Both the position numbers and the translations under genes were made by a program. A DNA stretch of 61,331 nt. Source: an uncultured Opitutia bacterium (GTDB lineage: Bacteria > Verrucomicrobiota > Verrucomicrobiia > Opitutales > Opitutaceae). The DNA is taken from the NCBI GenBank assembly GCA_903881475.1, contig CAIRTK010000024.1, forward strand, positions 1 through 61,331. Reading direction: 5' to 3'. Positions within the stretch are counted from its first letter, which is position 1. Every line of letters begins with the position of its first letter. The notes under the pieces were generated by a model. It did no database searches. It was not told the origin of the DNA and saw only the letters and a program-made list of their open reading frames with translations. Shown in pieces: positions 7,226 through 18,301 of the stretch.

Positions 7226-7870
7226 GTGCCCGCGACCAAGTTGATCTGCTTTGACTGTGACAGCACGCTGAGCGCCATCGAAGGCATCGACGAGCTGGCG
7301 CGGTTGCGCGGACCGGAGGTGCTGGCGCGCATCGAGGCGATGACGAACGAGGCGATGGACGGACGGGTGTCCATCGAGAGCGTCTTCGGCCGGCGGCTGG
7401 AAATCATCCAGCCGTGGCGCGAGGATGCCGCGGCCGTGGGGCGGAAATACGTGGAGACGGTGGAGCCGTCGGCGAAGGCCACGGTTGCCTGGTTGGTCGC
7501 GCAGGGCTGGACCGTCCTCATCCTGAGCGGCGGGTTCCTGCCGTTGATCCGGCCGCTGGCGGACTACCTGGGGGTGGCGCGCGTCGAGGCAGTGGAGCTG
7601 CACTTCGCGGCGGATGGCAGCTATCGGGGCTATGATGCGGCCTATCCGACGACGCGTTCCGGCGGCAAGCCGGAGATTATCGTCCGGTTGCAGCGCGAGT
7701 TGCAGCCGGCCGTCACGATCATGGTCGGGGACGGCATGAGCGACCTTGAAACCAAGCCGGTGGTGGACCGGTTCATCGGGTTTGGCCGTTACGTGGTGCG
7801 GCCGCGGGTCAAGGCCGAGGCTGCGACCTTCATCACCTCGCTGGATGAAATCACGCGTATCCTAAGATGA
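7226..7870 (+). CDS. HAD-superfamily phosphatase, SerB-like (probable phosphoserine phosphatase)
   Basis: 214 residues from GTG at 7226. HAD motif I is FDCDST with Asp10 (nucleophile) and Asp12; motif II is the Ser in LILSGGF; motif III/IV are the Lys in GGKPEII and MVGDGMSDLETK. The helical cap after DSTLSAIEGIDELA is of the SerB type. It probably hydrolyses phosphoserine in serine synthesis, although related HAD-IB enzymes use other phosphomonoesters. Its stop overlaps the next start (ATGA), coupling it to an ion transporter with no evident pathway link. Confidence 0.8.
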   Translation: MPATKLICFDCDSTLSAIEGIDELARLRGPEVLARIEAMTNEAMDGRVSIESVFGRRLEIIQPWREDAAAVGRKYVETVEPSAKATVAWLVAQGWTVLILSGGFLPLIRPLADYLGVARVEAVELHFAADGSYRGYDAAYPTTRSGGKPEIIVRLQRELQPAVTIMVGDGMSDLETKPVVDRFIGFGRYVVRPRVKAEAATFITSLDEITRILR

Positions 7871-9198
7871 ATTTATCCCTGCTTGCCTCGATCCCGGTGG
7901 AGATCCCGGCTGCGCTGTTGGTGCCATTTGGCCTGCTGCTGCTCCTGATCGCCGTGATGCCGCTCGCGCCGGGACGGATGAAGCATTGGTGGGAGCATAA
8001 TTATCCGTTTGTGTCACTGGGCCTGGCGGGGCTGGTCGGCGGGTACTATCTGCTGAAAGTGCCGGCGGGCGGGCTGACACTCGGGCATACCCTGCACGAA
8101 TATGGGTCGTTCATTGCCCTGATCGGGGCGTTGTTTGTCGTCGCGGGCGGGATCCACCTGCGGGTGAAGGGTGAGGCGACACCCTGGGAGAACGTGCTGT
8201 TTCTCGCGATGGGGGCGGTTTTGGCGAACGTGATCGGGACCACGGGTGCGTCGGTCGTGCTGATCCGGCCGTGGATCCGGATGAACAAGCTCCGGATCAA
8301 CGCGTACCACATCGTCTTTTTCATCTTTGCGGTTGCCAATGTCGGCGGGGCGCTGACGCCGATCGGGGATCCGCCGCTGTTTCTGGGCTACCTGCGCGGC
8401 GTGCCGTTCTTCTGGCTGATCCAGCACCTGTGGGCGGAATGGCTGGCGGCACTCGTCCTGATCCTGGCGGTGTTCCATGTCTTGGACCGGCGCGGCTTCC
8501 GGCGCATGCCGGGAAAAATCCAGGGCGAGGTGGCACAGCATCACGACACTTTCAGGCTGGAGGGCTGGCCCAACCTCGGATTGCTCGGCGTGATCGTGGC
8601 CGGCGTGTTCCTGCCGGAGGCGTACCTGATCCGCGAGATCGTGATGGTGACGGCTGCGGTGGTGTCGCTGAAGACCACGCCGAAGTCGATCCATGCGCAG
8701 AACCAGTTTAACTTCGGTCCGATCAAGGAGGTCGCGTTCCTGTTCATCGGCATCTTCACCACGATGATGCCGGCGCTGAACTACCTCGAGGCGCACGGGA
8801 GCCAGCTCGGGTTTACCCGGCCAAAGCAGTATTACTATGCGACCGGGGGATTGTCGGCGGTGCTGGATAATGCGCCGACCTACGTGAATTTCCTCACCCT
8901 GGCGGAGACGACCTTTGTCGAGGAGACGCCAACGGAGCAGGCCGGGGGCGAGGGCGACTATGACCGGCGGGCGGTCGCGCGGCTGCTGCAGAAACAGGCG
9001 CCGATCGTCGTGGCGATCAGTCTGGGCGCGGTGTTCTTCGGGGCGATGACCTATATCGGCAACGGACCCAACTTCATGGTGAAGTCGATCGCCGAGAGCG
9101 CGGGCGTGCGCTGTCCGGGATTTTTCGGCTACATCATCAAGTACAGCCTGCCGATCCTGCTGCCGATTCTGCTGCTGGTCGGGTGGGTTTTCCTCTGA
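7867..9198 (+). CDS. Ion-transporter superfamily membrane protein (NhaD/CitMHS-like)
   Basis: 443 residues with about 11-12 hydrophobic helices. The paired hairpin-like segments NVIGTTGASVVLIRP and GGALTPIGDPPLFLGY, and later DNAPTYVNF and GNGPNFMVK, are the repeated motifs of the ion-transporter superfamily, which covers Na+/H+ antiporters and citrate or arsenite carriers. This subgroup is commonly annotated as a putative citrate transporter or sodium:proton antiporter; the substrate is not established. It is translationally coupled to the SerB-like gene. Confidence 0.8.
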   Translation: MNLSLLASIPVEIPAALLVPFGLLLLLIAVMPLAPGRMKHWWEHNYPFVSLGLAGLVGGYYLLKVPAGGLTLGHTLHEYGSFIALIGALFVVAGGIHLRVKGEATPWENVLFLAMGAVLANVIGTTGASVVLIRPWIRMNKLRINAYHIVFFIFAVANVGGALTPIGDPPLFLGYLRGVPFFWLIQHLWAEWLAALVLILAVFHVLDRRGFRRMPGKIQGEVAQHHDTFRLEGWPNLGLLGVIVAGVFLPEAYLIREIVMVTAAVVSLKTTPKSIHAQNQFNFGPIKEVAFLFIGIFTTMMPALNYLEAHGSQLGFTRPKQYYYATGGLSAVLDNAPTYVNFLTLAETTFVEETPTEQAGGEGDYDRRAVARLLQKQAPIVVAISLGAVFFGAMTYIGNGPNFMVKSIAESAGVRCPGFFGYIIKYSLPILLPILLLVGWVFL

Positions 9199-9218
9199 TC
9201 AAAGGTCGCACCGGAGCT

Positions 9219-9316
9219 CCGTAAATTTTACAGGAGGTCACCGAGGACACGGAGAGGAGCCGATGAATACCGGTCGGTCATTCTTCACGCGCTTTGCGAT
9301 CTTCTGTAAAATTCGG
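9219..9316. repeat. Palindromic repeat, family C (TTTTACAG ends)
   Basis: Arms 9219-9252 and 9283-9316 are imperfect inverted copies bounded by CCG(T)AA.TTTTACAG. Inside each arm are 9-bp spaced units of the CACCGAGGA/CACGGAG kind, similar in rhythm to families B and E. It lies between the convergent transporter and gdhA genes, where it might help terminate both transcripts. No T-run is present. Confidence 0.7.
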
Positions 9317-9325
9317 ACCGCCGGT

Positions 9326-10600
9326 TTACGGAAACAACCCGCGGGCGGCCTTGGCCTCGGCGACGCGGCCGATGCCGAGGGTGAGGGCAGCGAGGCGGCG
9401 GCTGAACTTGAATTTCCGCTTCTGGGCGTCGACGGAGTCCTTGGCCTTGTCGAGCATGCCGTAGAGTTTCGTGAGGACCTCGTCCCGGGTCCAATAGAAG
9501 CTCGAGAGATTCTGGAGCCACTCGAAGTACGAGACGATGACGCCGCCGGAGTTGCAGAGCACGTCGGGGATGAGCTCGATGTCGCCGCGCTTCTCGATGA
9601 TCTTGTCCGCGGCGTTGGTGGTCGGGCCGTTGGCGGCCTCGGCAAGGAGGCGGCACTTGAGTTTGGGGGCGTTCTGTTCGGTGATGACTCGCTCGAGGGC
9701 GGCGGGGACGAGGACGGTGCACTTGAGCTCGAGCAGGGCCTCGTTGGTGATGGGCTCGGCGCCGTCGAAGTCCTTCAGGACTTTGGCGTACTGGACGTAG
9801 GCGAGGGCCTTCTTGATGTTGATGCCCTTGGCGTTGTAGACGCCGCCCGTGTAGTCGGAGATGGCGATGATCTTCGCCCCGAAATTCTCGAGGGCGAGGG
9901 CGGTCTCGCTGCCGACGTTGCCAAAGCCCTGGATGGCGACGGTGGCCTTGGTAATCGGGACCTTCATGTCCTCGAGGTATTTCTTGATGAGGTAGGCGAC
10001 GCCGGCGCCGGTGGCCTCGCGGCGGCCCTGCGAGCCGCCGAGGGCGATGGGTTTGCCGGTGACCACCGCGGGGGAGAGATGGCCGACGTGGGTGGAATAG
10101 GTGTCCATCATCCAGCCCATGATCTTCTCATTCGTGCCGACGTCCGGGGCGGGCACGTCCATGTGCGGCCCGAGGAAGTTCACCATTTCCTGCATGTACC
10201 GGCGCGAGAGGTGCTCGAGCTCGGATTCGGAGAGCTGCTTGGGATCGACGATGACGCCGCCCTTGGCGCCGCCGTAGGGCAGGCCGACCAGCGAGCACTT
10301 CCAGCTCATCCACATGGCGAGGGCCGCGACCTCGCCGATGGTGACGTCCTGGTGGAAGCGAATGCCGCCCTTGGACGGGCCGGTGGAGACGTTGTGCTGG
10401 ACGCGGTAGCCCTCGAAGACGGTGACGCTGCCGTCGATGCGACGGACCGGCAGGGTGACGGCGAGGCAGCGGCGGGGATACTTGGTGCGGTCGCGGATGG
10501 CCTCGGGGAGGTTGATGGCGTCGGCGGCCTGGTCGAACTGGCGGCAGGCCATCTTGAAGACGTCAGAATCGTAAAGGCTGGAGATAATGGCTTTGGACAT
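9326..10600 (-). CDS. gdhA: Glutamate dehydrogenase (Glu/Leu/Phe/Val dehydrogenase family)
   Basis: 424 residues, the length of the hexameric enzyme. The catalytic segment GLPYGGAKGGVIVDP has the active-site Lys113. The opening VFEGYRVQHNVSTGPSKGG binds substrate, and GFGNVGS in the C-terminal half is the NAD(P)-binding Rossmann motif. It links 2-oxoglutarate and ammonia to glutamate. Cofactor preference cannot be read reliably. It is monocistronic and faces away from the downstream coiled-coil gene across about 150 bp. Confidence 0.93.
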   Translation of the reverse strand: MSKAIISSLYDSDVFKMACRQFDQAADAINLPEAIRDRTKYPRRCLAVTLPVRRIDGSVTVFEGYRVQHNVSTGPSKGGIRFHQDVTIGEVAALAMWMSWKCSLVGLPYGGAKGGVIVDPKQLSESELEHLSRRYMQEMVNFLGPHMDVPAPDVGTNEKIMGWMMDTYSTHVGHLSPAVVTGKPIALGGSQGRREATGAGVAYLIKKYLEDMKVPITKATVAIQGFGNVGSETALALENFGAKIIAISDYTGGVYNAKGINIKKALAYVQYAKVLKDFDGAEPITNEALLELKCTVLVPAALERVITEQNAPKLKCRLLAEAANGPTTNAADKIIEKRGDIELIPDVLCNSGGVIVSYFEWLQNLSSFYWTRDEVLTKLYGMLDKAKDSVDAQKRKFKFSRRLAALTLGIGRVAEAKAARGLFP

Positions 10601-10748
10601 GGAACAAACGGGGTTGAGGGCGGTTGAGGTGGGGTACCGATCCGATTGGACTCAACTTGGGCGGAAGCCCGGGGTTTAGCAATTGGCTTCCGGGCGAGCC
10701 GCGCCTTCAATGACCCTCACTAATCGCGCTGAAAACGGCGCATGATAC

Positions 10749-12173
10749 ATGGGTGTTGTGATCAAAATTTTCCGCTGGATCTTCGAAAAGACCGCCACGG
10801 CCGGCCTCATTCTCGGGCTGGCCCTGGCGGCGGGCGGGCTGTGGTTTTTCCTGAAGGACAACGTGGATTTCGACGAGTGGCGCCATGATGTCCTCCGCAC
10901 GCTCACGGGTGAACGGGCCAGGGTGCAGTCCGCGCTGGACGATGTGCAGCACCGGCTGAACCAGGCCAACGCCGGCATCGCGGCGGAGCAGGAGCACATC
11001 CGGCAAACGGACAAGGTGATCGCACAGTTGAAGGAGCTGGACAGCACGTGGGACCGGATGACGGGTGACGCACAGCAGAAGGCCAACCAGGACCGGCGCG
11101 CGAAGCTGGAGCAGGCGAACAGTGAGGCGGCGGCGCGGATCGGAGCGCTGCAGCTGGTGTACAAGCGCACAACGTGGGAGCGGGACGGCCTCGAGATCGC
11201 CCTGGGCAAGATCGACGTGCAGCTGCGCACCATCGAGGCAAAGCGCTCGAAGGTGCTGCATTACCTGGAGGTGGCGTGGAATTACCGCGTGGGCCGCCTG
11301 ACGGTGAAACAGTGGGCGTTGATCGTGCTCGGGCTCTATTTCTTCGGGCCGACCGCGGGGAAGCTGGCCATGTACTTCATCGTGGCACCGCTGATCACGC
11401 GCGGCCGTCCCGTGCGGCTGGCGGAGACGCTGCCCGAGATGCCCGGCGTCGGGCCCAGCCATGTGTCGGCCGATGTGACGTTGCAGCCGGGGGAACGGCT
11501 GTGGGTGAGGGAGAAATACCTGCAGGCTTCGGACGAGGGCCTGATCCGGAAAACCCGGTTCCTGCTCGACTGGCGGATGCCGTTTACCTGCCTGGCAAGC
11601 GGCCTGGTCGAGCTGGTGGAGATGCGGAACCGGCGCTTGGAGGGCGGCTATGGCTGCACGCTCTCGAACCAGTCCGATCCGCACAGCGAGCTGGCGGTGG
11701 TCCTGCTGCGGCCGGGGGTGAGCATGGTGTTGCGGCCGAGTTTTCTGGCCGGGATCGCGCGCGCGGACAGCCAGCCGCTGGTGATCCGCCGGCGCTGGCA
11801 GCTCTTCCGCTGGCAGGCCTGGGTGACGCTGCAGTTCCGCTTCTTTGAGTTTGTCGGGCCCTGCCGCCTGATTGTCGCCGGCAGCCGCGGCGTGCGGGCG
11901 GAGTGGCTCGTGAACCGCGCGGGCAATCCGCACCCGGCGCGCCGGGCCAACCAGGATGCGACCATCGGGTTCACGCCGAATCTCGACTACCAGCCGGCGC
12001 GCGCGGAGACGTTCTGGAGTTACTACCGCGGGATGAACCCGCTGTTCGACGACCTCTTCGCGGGCCAGGGGCTGTTTCTCTGCCAGCAGGTCTCGGCGGA
12101 CGGCGACGCCAAAAAAGCCCGCAGGTTTTGGTCGAATGTCTGGAGCGGGATGCTGAAGGTGTTTGGGTTGTGA
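10749..12173 (+). CDS. Two-helix membrane protein with long coiled coil and AIM24-like C-terminal domain
   Basis: 474 residues of unknown function. A hydrophobic helix (about 15-35) is followed by a charged, Ala/Gln-rich region with heptad character (about 50-170), a second hydrophobic stretch (about 187-215) and a cytosolic or periplasmic beta-rich domain (about 235-460). The last part, with GGYGCTLSN, LAVVLLRPGVSMVL and GPCRLIVAGSRG, is reminiscent of the AIM24/TRAP-like beta-sandwich, a weak match made by eye. It stands alone between gdhA and the GxxExxY gene. The segment between the two helices would form one 150-residue coiled-coil domain on one side of the membrane. Confidence 0.6.
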   Translation: MGVVIKIFRWIFEKTATAGLILGLALAAGGLWFFLKDNVDFDEWRHDVLRTLTGERARVQSALDDVQHRLNQANAGIAAEQEHIRQTDKVIAQLKELDSTWDRMTGDAQQKANQDRRAKLEQANSEAAARIGALQLVYKRTTWERDGLEIALGKIDVQLRTIEAKRSKVLHYLEVAWNYRVGRLTVKQWALIVLGLYFFGPTAGKLAMYFIVAPLITRGRPVRLAETLPEMPGVGPSHVSADVTLQPGERLWVREKYLQASDEGLIRKTRFLLDWRMPFTCLASGLVELVEMRNRRLEGGYGCTLSNQSDPHSELAVVLLRPGVSMVLRPSFLAGIARADSQPLVIRRRWQLFRWQAWVTLQFRFFEFVGPCRLIVAGSRGVRAEWLVNRAGNPHPARRANQDATIGFTPNLDYQPARAETFWSYYRGMNPLFDDLFAGQGLFLCQQVSADGDAKKARRFWSNVWSGMLKVFGL

Positions 12174-12202
12174 AGGAGGAAACCCGGAAACCACGATGAG
12201 GT

Positions 12203-12583
12203 ATGGAGCAGGAGGAACTGACCGGGAAGATCATCGGCGCCGCCATCCGTGTGCACCGTGAACTTGGGCCGGGCTACTTGGAATCGGTCTATGAAGAGGC
12301 GCTATGCATCGAACTCGCGGCGACGGGTTTGAAAATCACCCGGCAGCAGCCGGTGGAGATTTGTTACCGCGGTCAACGGATCGCTGTGCATCGGCTGGAT
12401 TTGCTGGTGGAAGACACCGTCGTCACTGAACTGAAGGCTGTGCTTGAACTGCAGGACATTTTCTACGCGACGTTACGCTCATATCTGAGGGCGACGGGAA
12501 AATCTGTCGGCCTGCTGCTGAATTTCGCCTCCGTTATTGTCCAAGTAAAACGCATCGGACCGGAGTTGCCTTCGCGGGCATAG
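12203..12583 (+). CDS. GxxExxY family protein (PD-(D/E)XK nuclease-like)
   Basis: 126 residues. The name-giving motif GYLESVY is at residues 24-30, and the nuclease-like core RLDLLVED...TELKAV supplies Asp66, Glu76 and Lys78 in the order of PD-(D/E)XK enzymes. The family is abundant in Verrucomicrobiota, Planctomycetota and Bacteroidota, often as scattered single genes, and its role is unknown. It lies 19 bp before uvrB and in the same direction, so a link to repair is possible but unproven. Confidence 0.85.
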   Translation: MEQEELTGKIIGAAIRVHRELGPGYLESVYEEALCIELAATGLKITRQQPVEICYRGQRIAVHRLDLLVEDTVVTELKAVLELQDIFYATLRSYLRATGKSVGLLLNFASVIVQVKRIGPELPSRA

Positions 12584-12602
12584 CAGATTGCTTCCGGGGT
12601 TC

Positions 12603-14642
<2,040 letters not shown>

Positions 14643-14657
14643 TCGCCGGCATGGTTT

Positions 14658-14721
14658 TAATCTGGAACTCATGAACTCGGGAACAAGGCCCTTGATTTCC
14701 TGAGTACCCTGGTTCCGGATT
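14658..14721. repeat. Palindromic repeat, family I (AATCTGGAACTCATGAACTC)
   Basis: The arm starting TAATCTGGAACTC at 14658-14684 is inverted, with several mismatches, at 14694-14721 (ending GGTTCCGGATTA). The centre is only about 9 bp, so a tight hairpin is possible. It lies between the convergent uvrB and hpt genes. There is no T-run, so a terminator role is uncertain. Confidence 0.6.
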
Positions 14722-14724
14722 ATT

Positions 14725-15288
14725 TCAGGGCGCCTTCTGCCGCTCGGATTTGAGGACACCGATGCTGGTCAAATTGCGGTAGCGCTCGGCGTAGTCGAGG
14801 CCGTAGCCGACGACGAATTTGTCGGGAATGACAAAGCCCGCGAAATCCGCCTCGAAGGGGACCTGCCGGCGGCCCTTCTTGTCGAGGAGCACGCAGACGC
14901 GGAGGCTGGCGGGCTGCAGCCCGCGAATCATGCCGGCCACTAACGCGAGGGTTTTGCCGGTGTCGAGGATGTCATCAACGATCAGCACGTGGCGGCCGGT
15001 CACGTCGAGGGTCAGGCTGTGGACGAGCTTCGGCTTGCCCTGCGACTCGGTGGCGCTGCCGTAGCTGGAGATGCGGATGCAGTCGAGGCGCACGGGGTTG
15101 TCGATCTGGCGCAGGAGATCCGCCGTGAAGAGGATCGCTCCATTCATGAGGGCGATCACGGTCAGCTCCTCATTGCCATAGACGCGCTTGAGCTCGGCGC
15201 CGAGTTCCCGCACGCGCTGACGGATGGCCTCCTCGCTGACGAGGACGGTTTCAATGTCGGGGTGCAGGGCAGGGGTGGGTGCGGCCAT
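14725..15288 (-). CDS. hpt: Hypoxanthine phosphoribosyltransferase
   Basis: 187 residues from ATG at 15288. The frame stays open to 15387, but those codons lie in repeat-like DNA. The PRPP-binding loop VLIVDDILDTGKTL is at 101-114, preceded by the IRISSYGSAT segment and followed by PDKFVVGYGLDY, which is typical of Hpt. It salvages hypoxanthine and guanine to IMP and GMP. It is a single gene, convergent with uvrB. Confidence 0.93.
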   Translation of the reverse strand: MAAPTPALHPDIETVLVSEEAIRQRVRELGAELKRVYGNEELTVIALMNGAILFTADLLRQIDNPVRLDCIRISSYGSATESQGKPKLVHSLTLDVTGRHVLIVDDILDTGKTLALVAGMIRGLQPASLRVCVLLDKKGRRQVPFEADFAGFVIPDKFVVGYGLDYAERYRNLTSIGVLKSERQKAP

Positions 15289-15349
15289 GATGCGAAGGTC
15301 CGAGCGAGACAAAGCGCAGTGGGCGTGGCAAGCCCGCCGAGGGCGGGAC

Positions 15350-15460
15350 GCACGAAGGTAGAAATCCGAAATTCGAAGCGGAGCCACCCATCAAACGATC
15401 ACTTCGAGACAGGGCCTGGGGCCGCTCTCTATTCGAACTTCGAATTTTCTCGCTTCGTGC
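15350..15460. repeat. Palindromic repeat, family D (GCACGAAG...TTCGAA), copy 1
   Basis: The left arm 15350-15378 (GCACGAAGGTAGAAATCC then GAAATTCGAAG) is inverted at 15432-15460 (TTCGAACTTCGAA then CGCTTCGTGC). The right arm continues into a short GC hairpin and a CTTTGAC box. A second copy with the same right-arm order is at 48187-48372. It fills the divergent gap between hpt and the ABC ATPase, so it must lie in or beside their promoters. Confidence 0.7.
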
Positions 15461-15541
15461 CTCCGCGGCGTTCGCCGCGGCCGTATTCCTTTGACTTGGC
15501 CGGAGGCGAAACCTTGTTTCGGCGGCGATTAACCCGCGCGC

Positions 15542-16612
15542 ATGATCTCCATCCGCATTCAGAACCTGACCAAGCGCTTTGGGACGGTGACGGCGCTGCA
15601 CCACCTGGATTTGACGATCAATCCGGGTGAATTGTTTTTTCTCCTCGGACCCAGCGGCTGCGGTAAAACCACGCTGCTGCGGAGTCTGGCGGGGTTCTAT
15701 ATCCCGGAGGAGGGGCGGATCTTTTTCGGCGACGAGGAAGTGACCCGGCTCGAGCCGCACAAGCGGAACACGGGCATGATGTTTCAGAGCTATGCGCTCT
15801 GGCCGCACCTGACGGTGGCAGAGAACGTGGCGTTCGGGCTGGAGGAGCGGAAGGTCGCGAAGCCGGAGCTCAGGCGGCGCGTCGGCGAGGCGCTTGAGTC
15901 CGTACGCATGGCACCATTCGCGGAGCGCCGGCCGAACCAGCTTTCCGGCGGGCAGCAGCAGCGCGTGGCGCTGGCCCGGGCGCTGGTGATCCGGCCGCGT
16001 TGCCTGCTGCTTGACGAGCCGCTGTCCAATCTCGATGCCAAGCTGCGGCTGGAAATGCGCACGGAAATCCGCCGCATCTGTAAGGAGTTCAAGCTGACGA
16101 CGGTGTATGTGACCCACGACCAGAAGGAGGCGCTGTCCATCTCCGACCGGATGGCGATGATGGACGGCGGAAAAATCCTGCAGGTCGGCACACCCGGGGA
16201 AATCTACCGCCGCCCCGCCTGCAAGGCCGTCGCGAATTTCATCGGGGAGACGGATTTCATCCCGGGCACGGTCACCGGTCTGGCCGGCGGCCGGGTGACG
16301 GTGGAGACGGCGATCGGCCGCTTCGAGGGCGTGGCGGGCGACCCGGCCGCGGCGCCGGCGGTGAAAGACCCGGTCACGCTTTCCATCCGGCCGGAGTGCT
16401 GGATGCTGAGCCGGGTGCGGCCGGCGGGGAACACGGTGGCAGGGCGAATCGGCGAGTCGGTTTATCAAGGGGAAGTGGCCCAGTATGATTTCATCACCGG
16501 CGGCCACACGCTGAAGATGCTCGAACTGAATCCGCGGTTTCTCGATCCGGCGGCGTGCGGGGAGCTGTTTGCCAGCGTGGCGCCGGAGGACGTGGTGGTG
16601 CTCCGGAGCTGA
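15542..16612 (+). CDS. ABC transporter ATP-binding protein (PotA/FbpC type)
   Basis: 356 residues. Walker A GPSGCGKTT is at 36-44, the signature LSGGQQQR at 134-141, Walker B LLLDEP at 155-160, and a switch His in YVTHDQ. The extra C-terminal region (about 240-356) is a TOBE domain, as in importers for iron, spermidine or 2-aminoethylphosphonate. A substrate-binding protein gene follows 9 bp downstream, but no permease is adjacent. The best candidate is the fused permease at 29097-30791. Confidence 0.9.
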   Translation: MISIRIQNLTKRFGTVTALHHLDLTINPGELFFLLGPSGCGKTTLLRSLAGFYIPEEGRIFFGDEEVTRLEPHKRNTGMMFQSYALWPHLTVAENVAFGLEERKVAKPELRRRVGEALESVRMAPFAERRPNQLSGGQQQRVALARALVIRPRCLLLDEPLSNLDAKLRLEMRTEIRRICKEFKLTTVYVTHDQKEALSISDRMAMMDGGKILQVGTPGEIYRRPACKAVANFIGETDFIPGTVTGLAGGRVTVETAIGRFEGVAGDPAAAPAVKDPVTLSIRPECWMLSRVRPAGNTVAGRIGESVYQGEVAQYDFITGGHTLKMLELNPRFLDPAACGELFASVAPEDVVVLRS

Positions 16613-16621
16613 GGGCCACGC

Positions 16622-18262
16622 ATGATCAAGCGGACGATCCTGATCGTGGCGCTGGTGGCCGTTGTGGCCCTGCCGTTCCTGCTGCGGTCCAGGCAGGCGG
16701 CCCCGGAGCGGGCGGATGTGACCGTTGTCATCATCACGCCGCACAACGAGGCGATCCGCTCCGAGTTCGGCCGCGGCTTCCGCCAATGGTACCATGCGCG
16801 CACGGGCAGGACGGTGCTACTGGACTGGCGCGTGATCGGCGGCACGAGTGACATCACGCGGTTCCTGGAGGCGGAGTACATCGCGGCGTTCCGCAACTAC
16901 TGGACCGGGAAACTGGGCAAGCCTTGGAACGCGGAGATCCAGGCGGGGTTTACCAATCCGAAACTGGCGGCGGATGCGCCGCCGCTGGTGCGCGAGGCCC
17001 GGCGGGCGTTCCTCGACTCCGGGGTGAGCTGCGGCATCGACCTGTTTTTTGGTGGCGGCAGCTATGATTTCATCCGGCAGGCGGACGCGGGCCGACTGGT
17101 GCCGTCGCAGCTGCTGCGAACCCATCCCGAGTGGTTTGCGGACGCGGTGATCCCGCAGACGTATTCGGGCGAAGTTTACTGGGACCGGCAGGGACTCTGG
17201 TTTGGCAATGTCCTCAGCACCTATGGTATCCTGTACAACCGGGATGCGATCGCCCGGCTGGGCATCGCTTCGCCGCCGGAGCGGTGGGATGACCTGAAGG
17301 ATCCGCGACTGGTGGCCGAACTGGGCCTCGCCGACCCGACGAAGAGCAGCTCGATCGCGAAGGCGTTTGAAAACCTGATCCAGCAAAAGATCCAGAAGCG
17401 GCTGGCGGTGCTGCGGCAGGCCGCCGGGAACCGCGCCGCCAGGGACCTGGAAGCGCAGGCGGTGCGCGAGGGCTGGGTGACCGGGCTGCAGCTGATCCAG
17501 CTGATCGGGGCGAATGCGCGGTATTTCACGGATAGCTCGCAAAAGCCGCCGATCGACGTTTCGCAGGGCGACTGTGCCGCGGGGATCGCGATCGATTTCT
17601 ATGGGCGGGCGCAGGCGGAGGTGACCGACGAGCGCAGTGACGGCAAGCCGCGGCTGGTGTTTGTGACTCCGCGGGGCGGCTCAGTCGCCTCGGTGGATCC
17701 CATTGCGCTGCTGCGCGGAGCGCCGAACCGCGAGGCAGCGGAAGCCTTCATCGAATATACGCTATCGATGGACGGACAGAAGCTGTGGAATTTCAAACCG
17801 GGAACACCGGGAGGCACGGAGCGGTTTGCCCTCCGGCGCATGCCGCTGCGGAAGGATTTTTATGCGCACGACGAGTGGAAGCCCTATCGCAGCGATCCCG
17901 ACGCCTCGCCCTTCGACGACGAGGATCACCTGGTGTATCGGCCGGAGTGGACCGGCGGGCTGTTTCGGGAAATGGCGTTTGTGATCCGGATCATGTGCCT
18001 CGACACGCACGACGAACTGGCGGCGGCCTGGCGCGAACTCATCAGGGCAGGAGTGCCGCCGGCGGCGCTGGCCGCCCTCGGTGACATGTCGGCGATCAGT
18101 TACGACCGGATGGAGGCCATCCGCCGAACGCTCAATTCCAAGGACAAGGTGGACGAGATCCGGCTGGCCAAGACGCTGGCGGCGGGGTTTCGGGAACAGT
18201 ACCGCCGGGCCGGCGAGCTCGCGCGGGAGAACGAAAGGGCCGGGGTGGCGCGGCCGAAATAG
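16622..18262 (+). CDS. Extracellular solute-binding protein of an ABC importer
   Basis: 546 residues, longer than the usual 340-400 for the iron/spermidine class. A hydrophobic N-terminal segment (about 4-21) without a lipobox Cys suggests a signal anchor or uncleaved signal. The body has the bilobed type II binding-protein pattern (VTVVIITPHNEAIRSEF opening; YGILYNRDAIARLGI; WDDLKDPRL). About 130 extra C-terminal residues carry no motif that I recognise. It is coupled to the ATPase gene. The ligand is unknown; the ATPase subfamily suggests metal, polyamine or phosphonate. Confidence 0.8.
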   Translation: MIKRTILIVALVAVVALPFLLRSRQAAPERADVTVVIITPHNEAIRSEFGRGFRQWYHARTGRTVLLDWRVIGGTSDITRFLEAEYIAAFRNYWTGKLGKPWNAEIQAGFTNPKLAADAPPLVREARRAFLDSGVSCGIDLFFGGGSYDFIRQADAGRLVPSQLLRTHPEWFADAVIPQTYSGEVYWDRQGLWFGNVLSTYGILYNRDAIARLGIASPPERWDDLKDPRLVAELGLADPTKSSSIAKAFENLIQQKIQKRLAVLRQAAGNRAARDLEAQAVREGWVTGLQLIQLIGANARYFTDSSQKPPIDVSQGDCAAGIAIDFYGRAQAEVTDERSDGKPRLVFVTPRGGSVASVDPIALLRGAPNREAAEAFIEYTLSMDGQKLWNFKPGTPGGTERFALRRMPLRKDFYAHDEWKPYRSDPDASPFDDEDHLVYRPEWTGGLFREMAFVIRIMCLDTHDELAAAWRELIRAGVPPAALAALGDMSAISYDRMEAIRRTLNSKDKVDEIRLAKTLAAGFREQYRRAGELARENERAGVARPK

Positions 18263-18301
18263 TCCCGACTGCCTTCGCCGGCGGCTTATTATCCCCGCGA
18301 A

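Noticed and set aside
10662-10691. GGAAGCC...GGCTTCC inverted repeat upstream of gdhA as an attenuator
   Set aside because: The arms are 7-8 bp and the centre is about 15 bp, with no T-run or alternative hairpin; no regulatory design can be supported.
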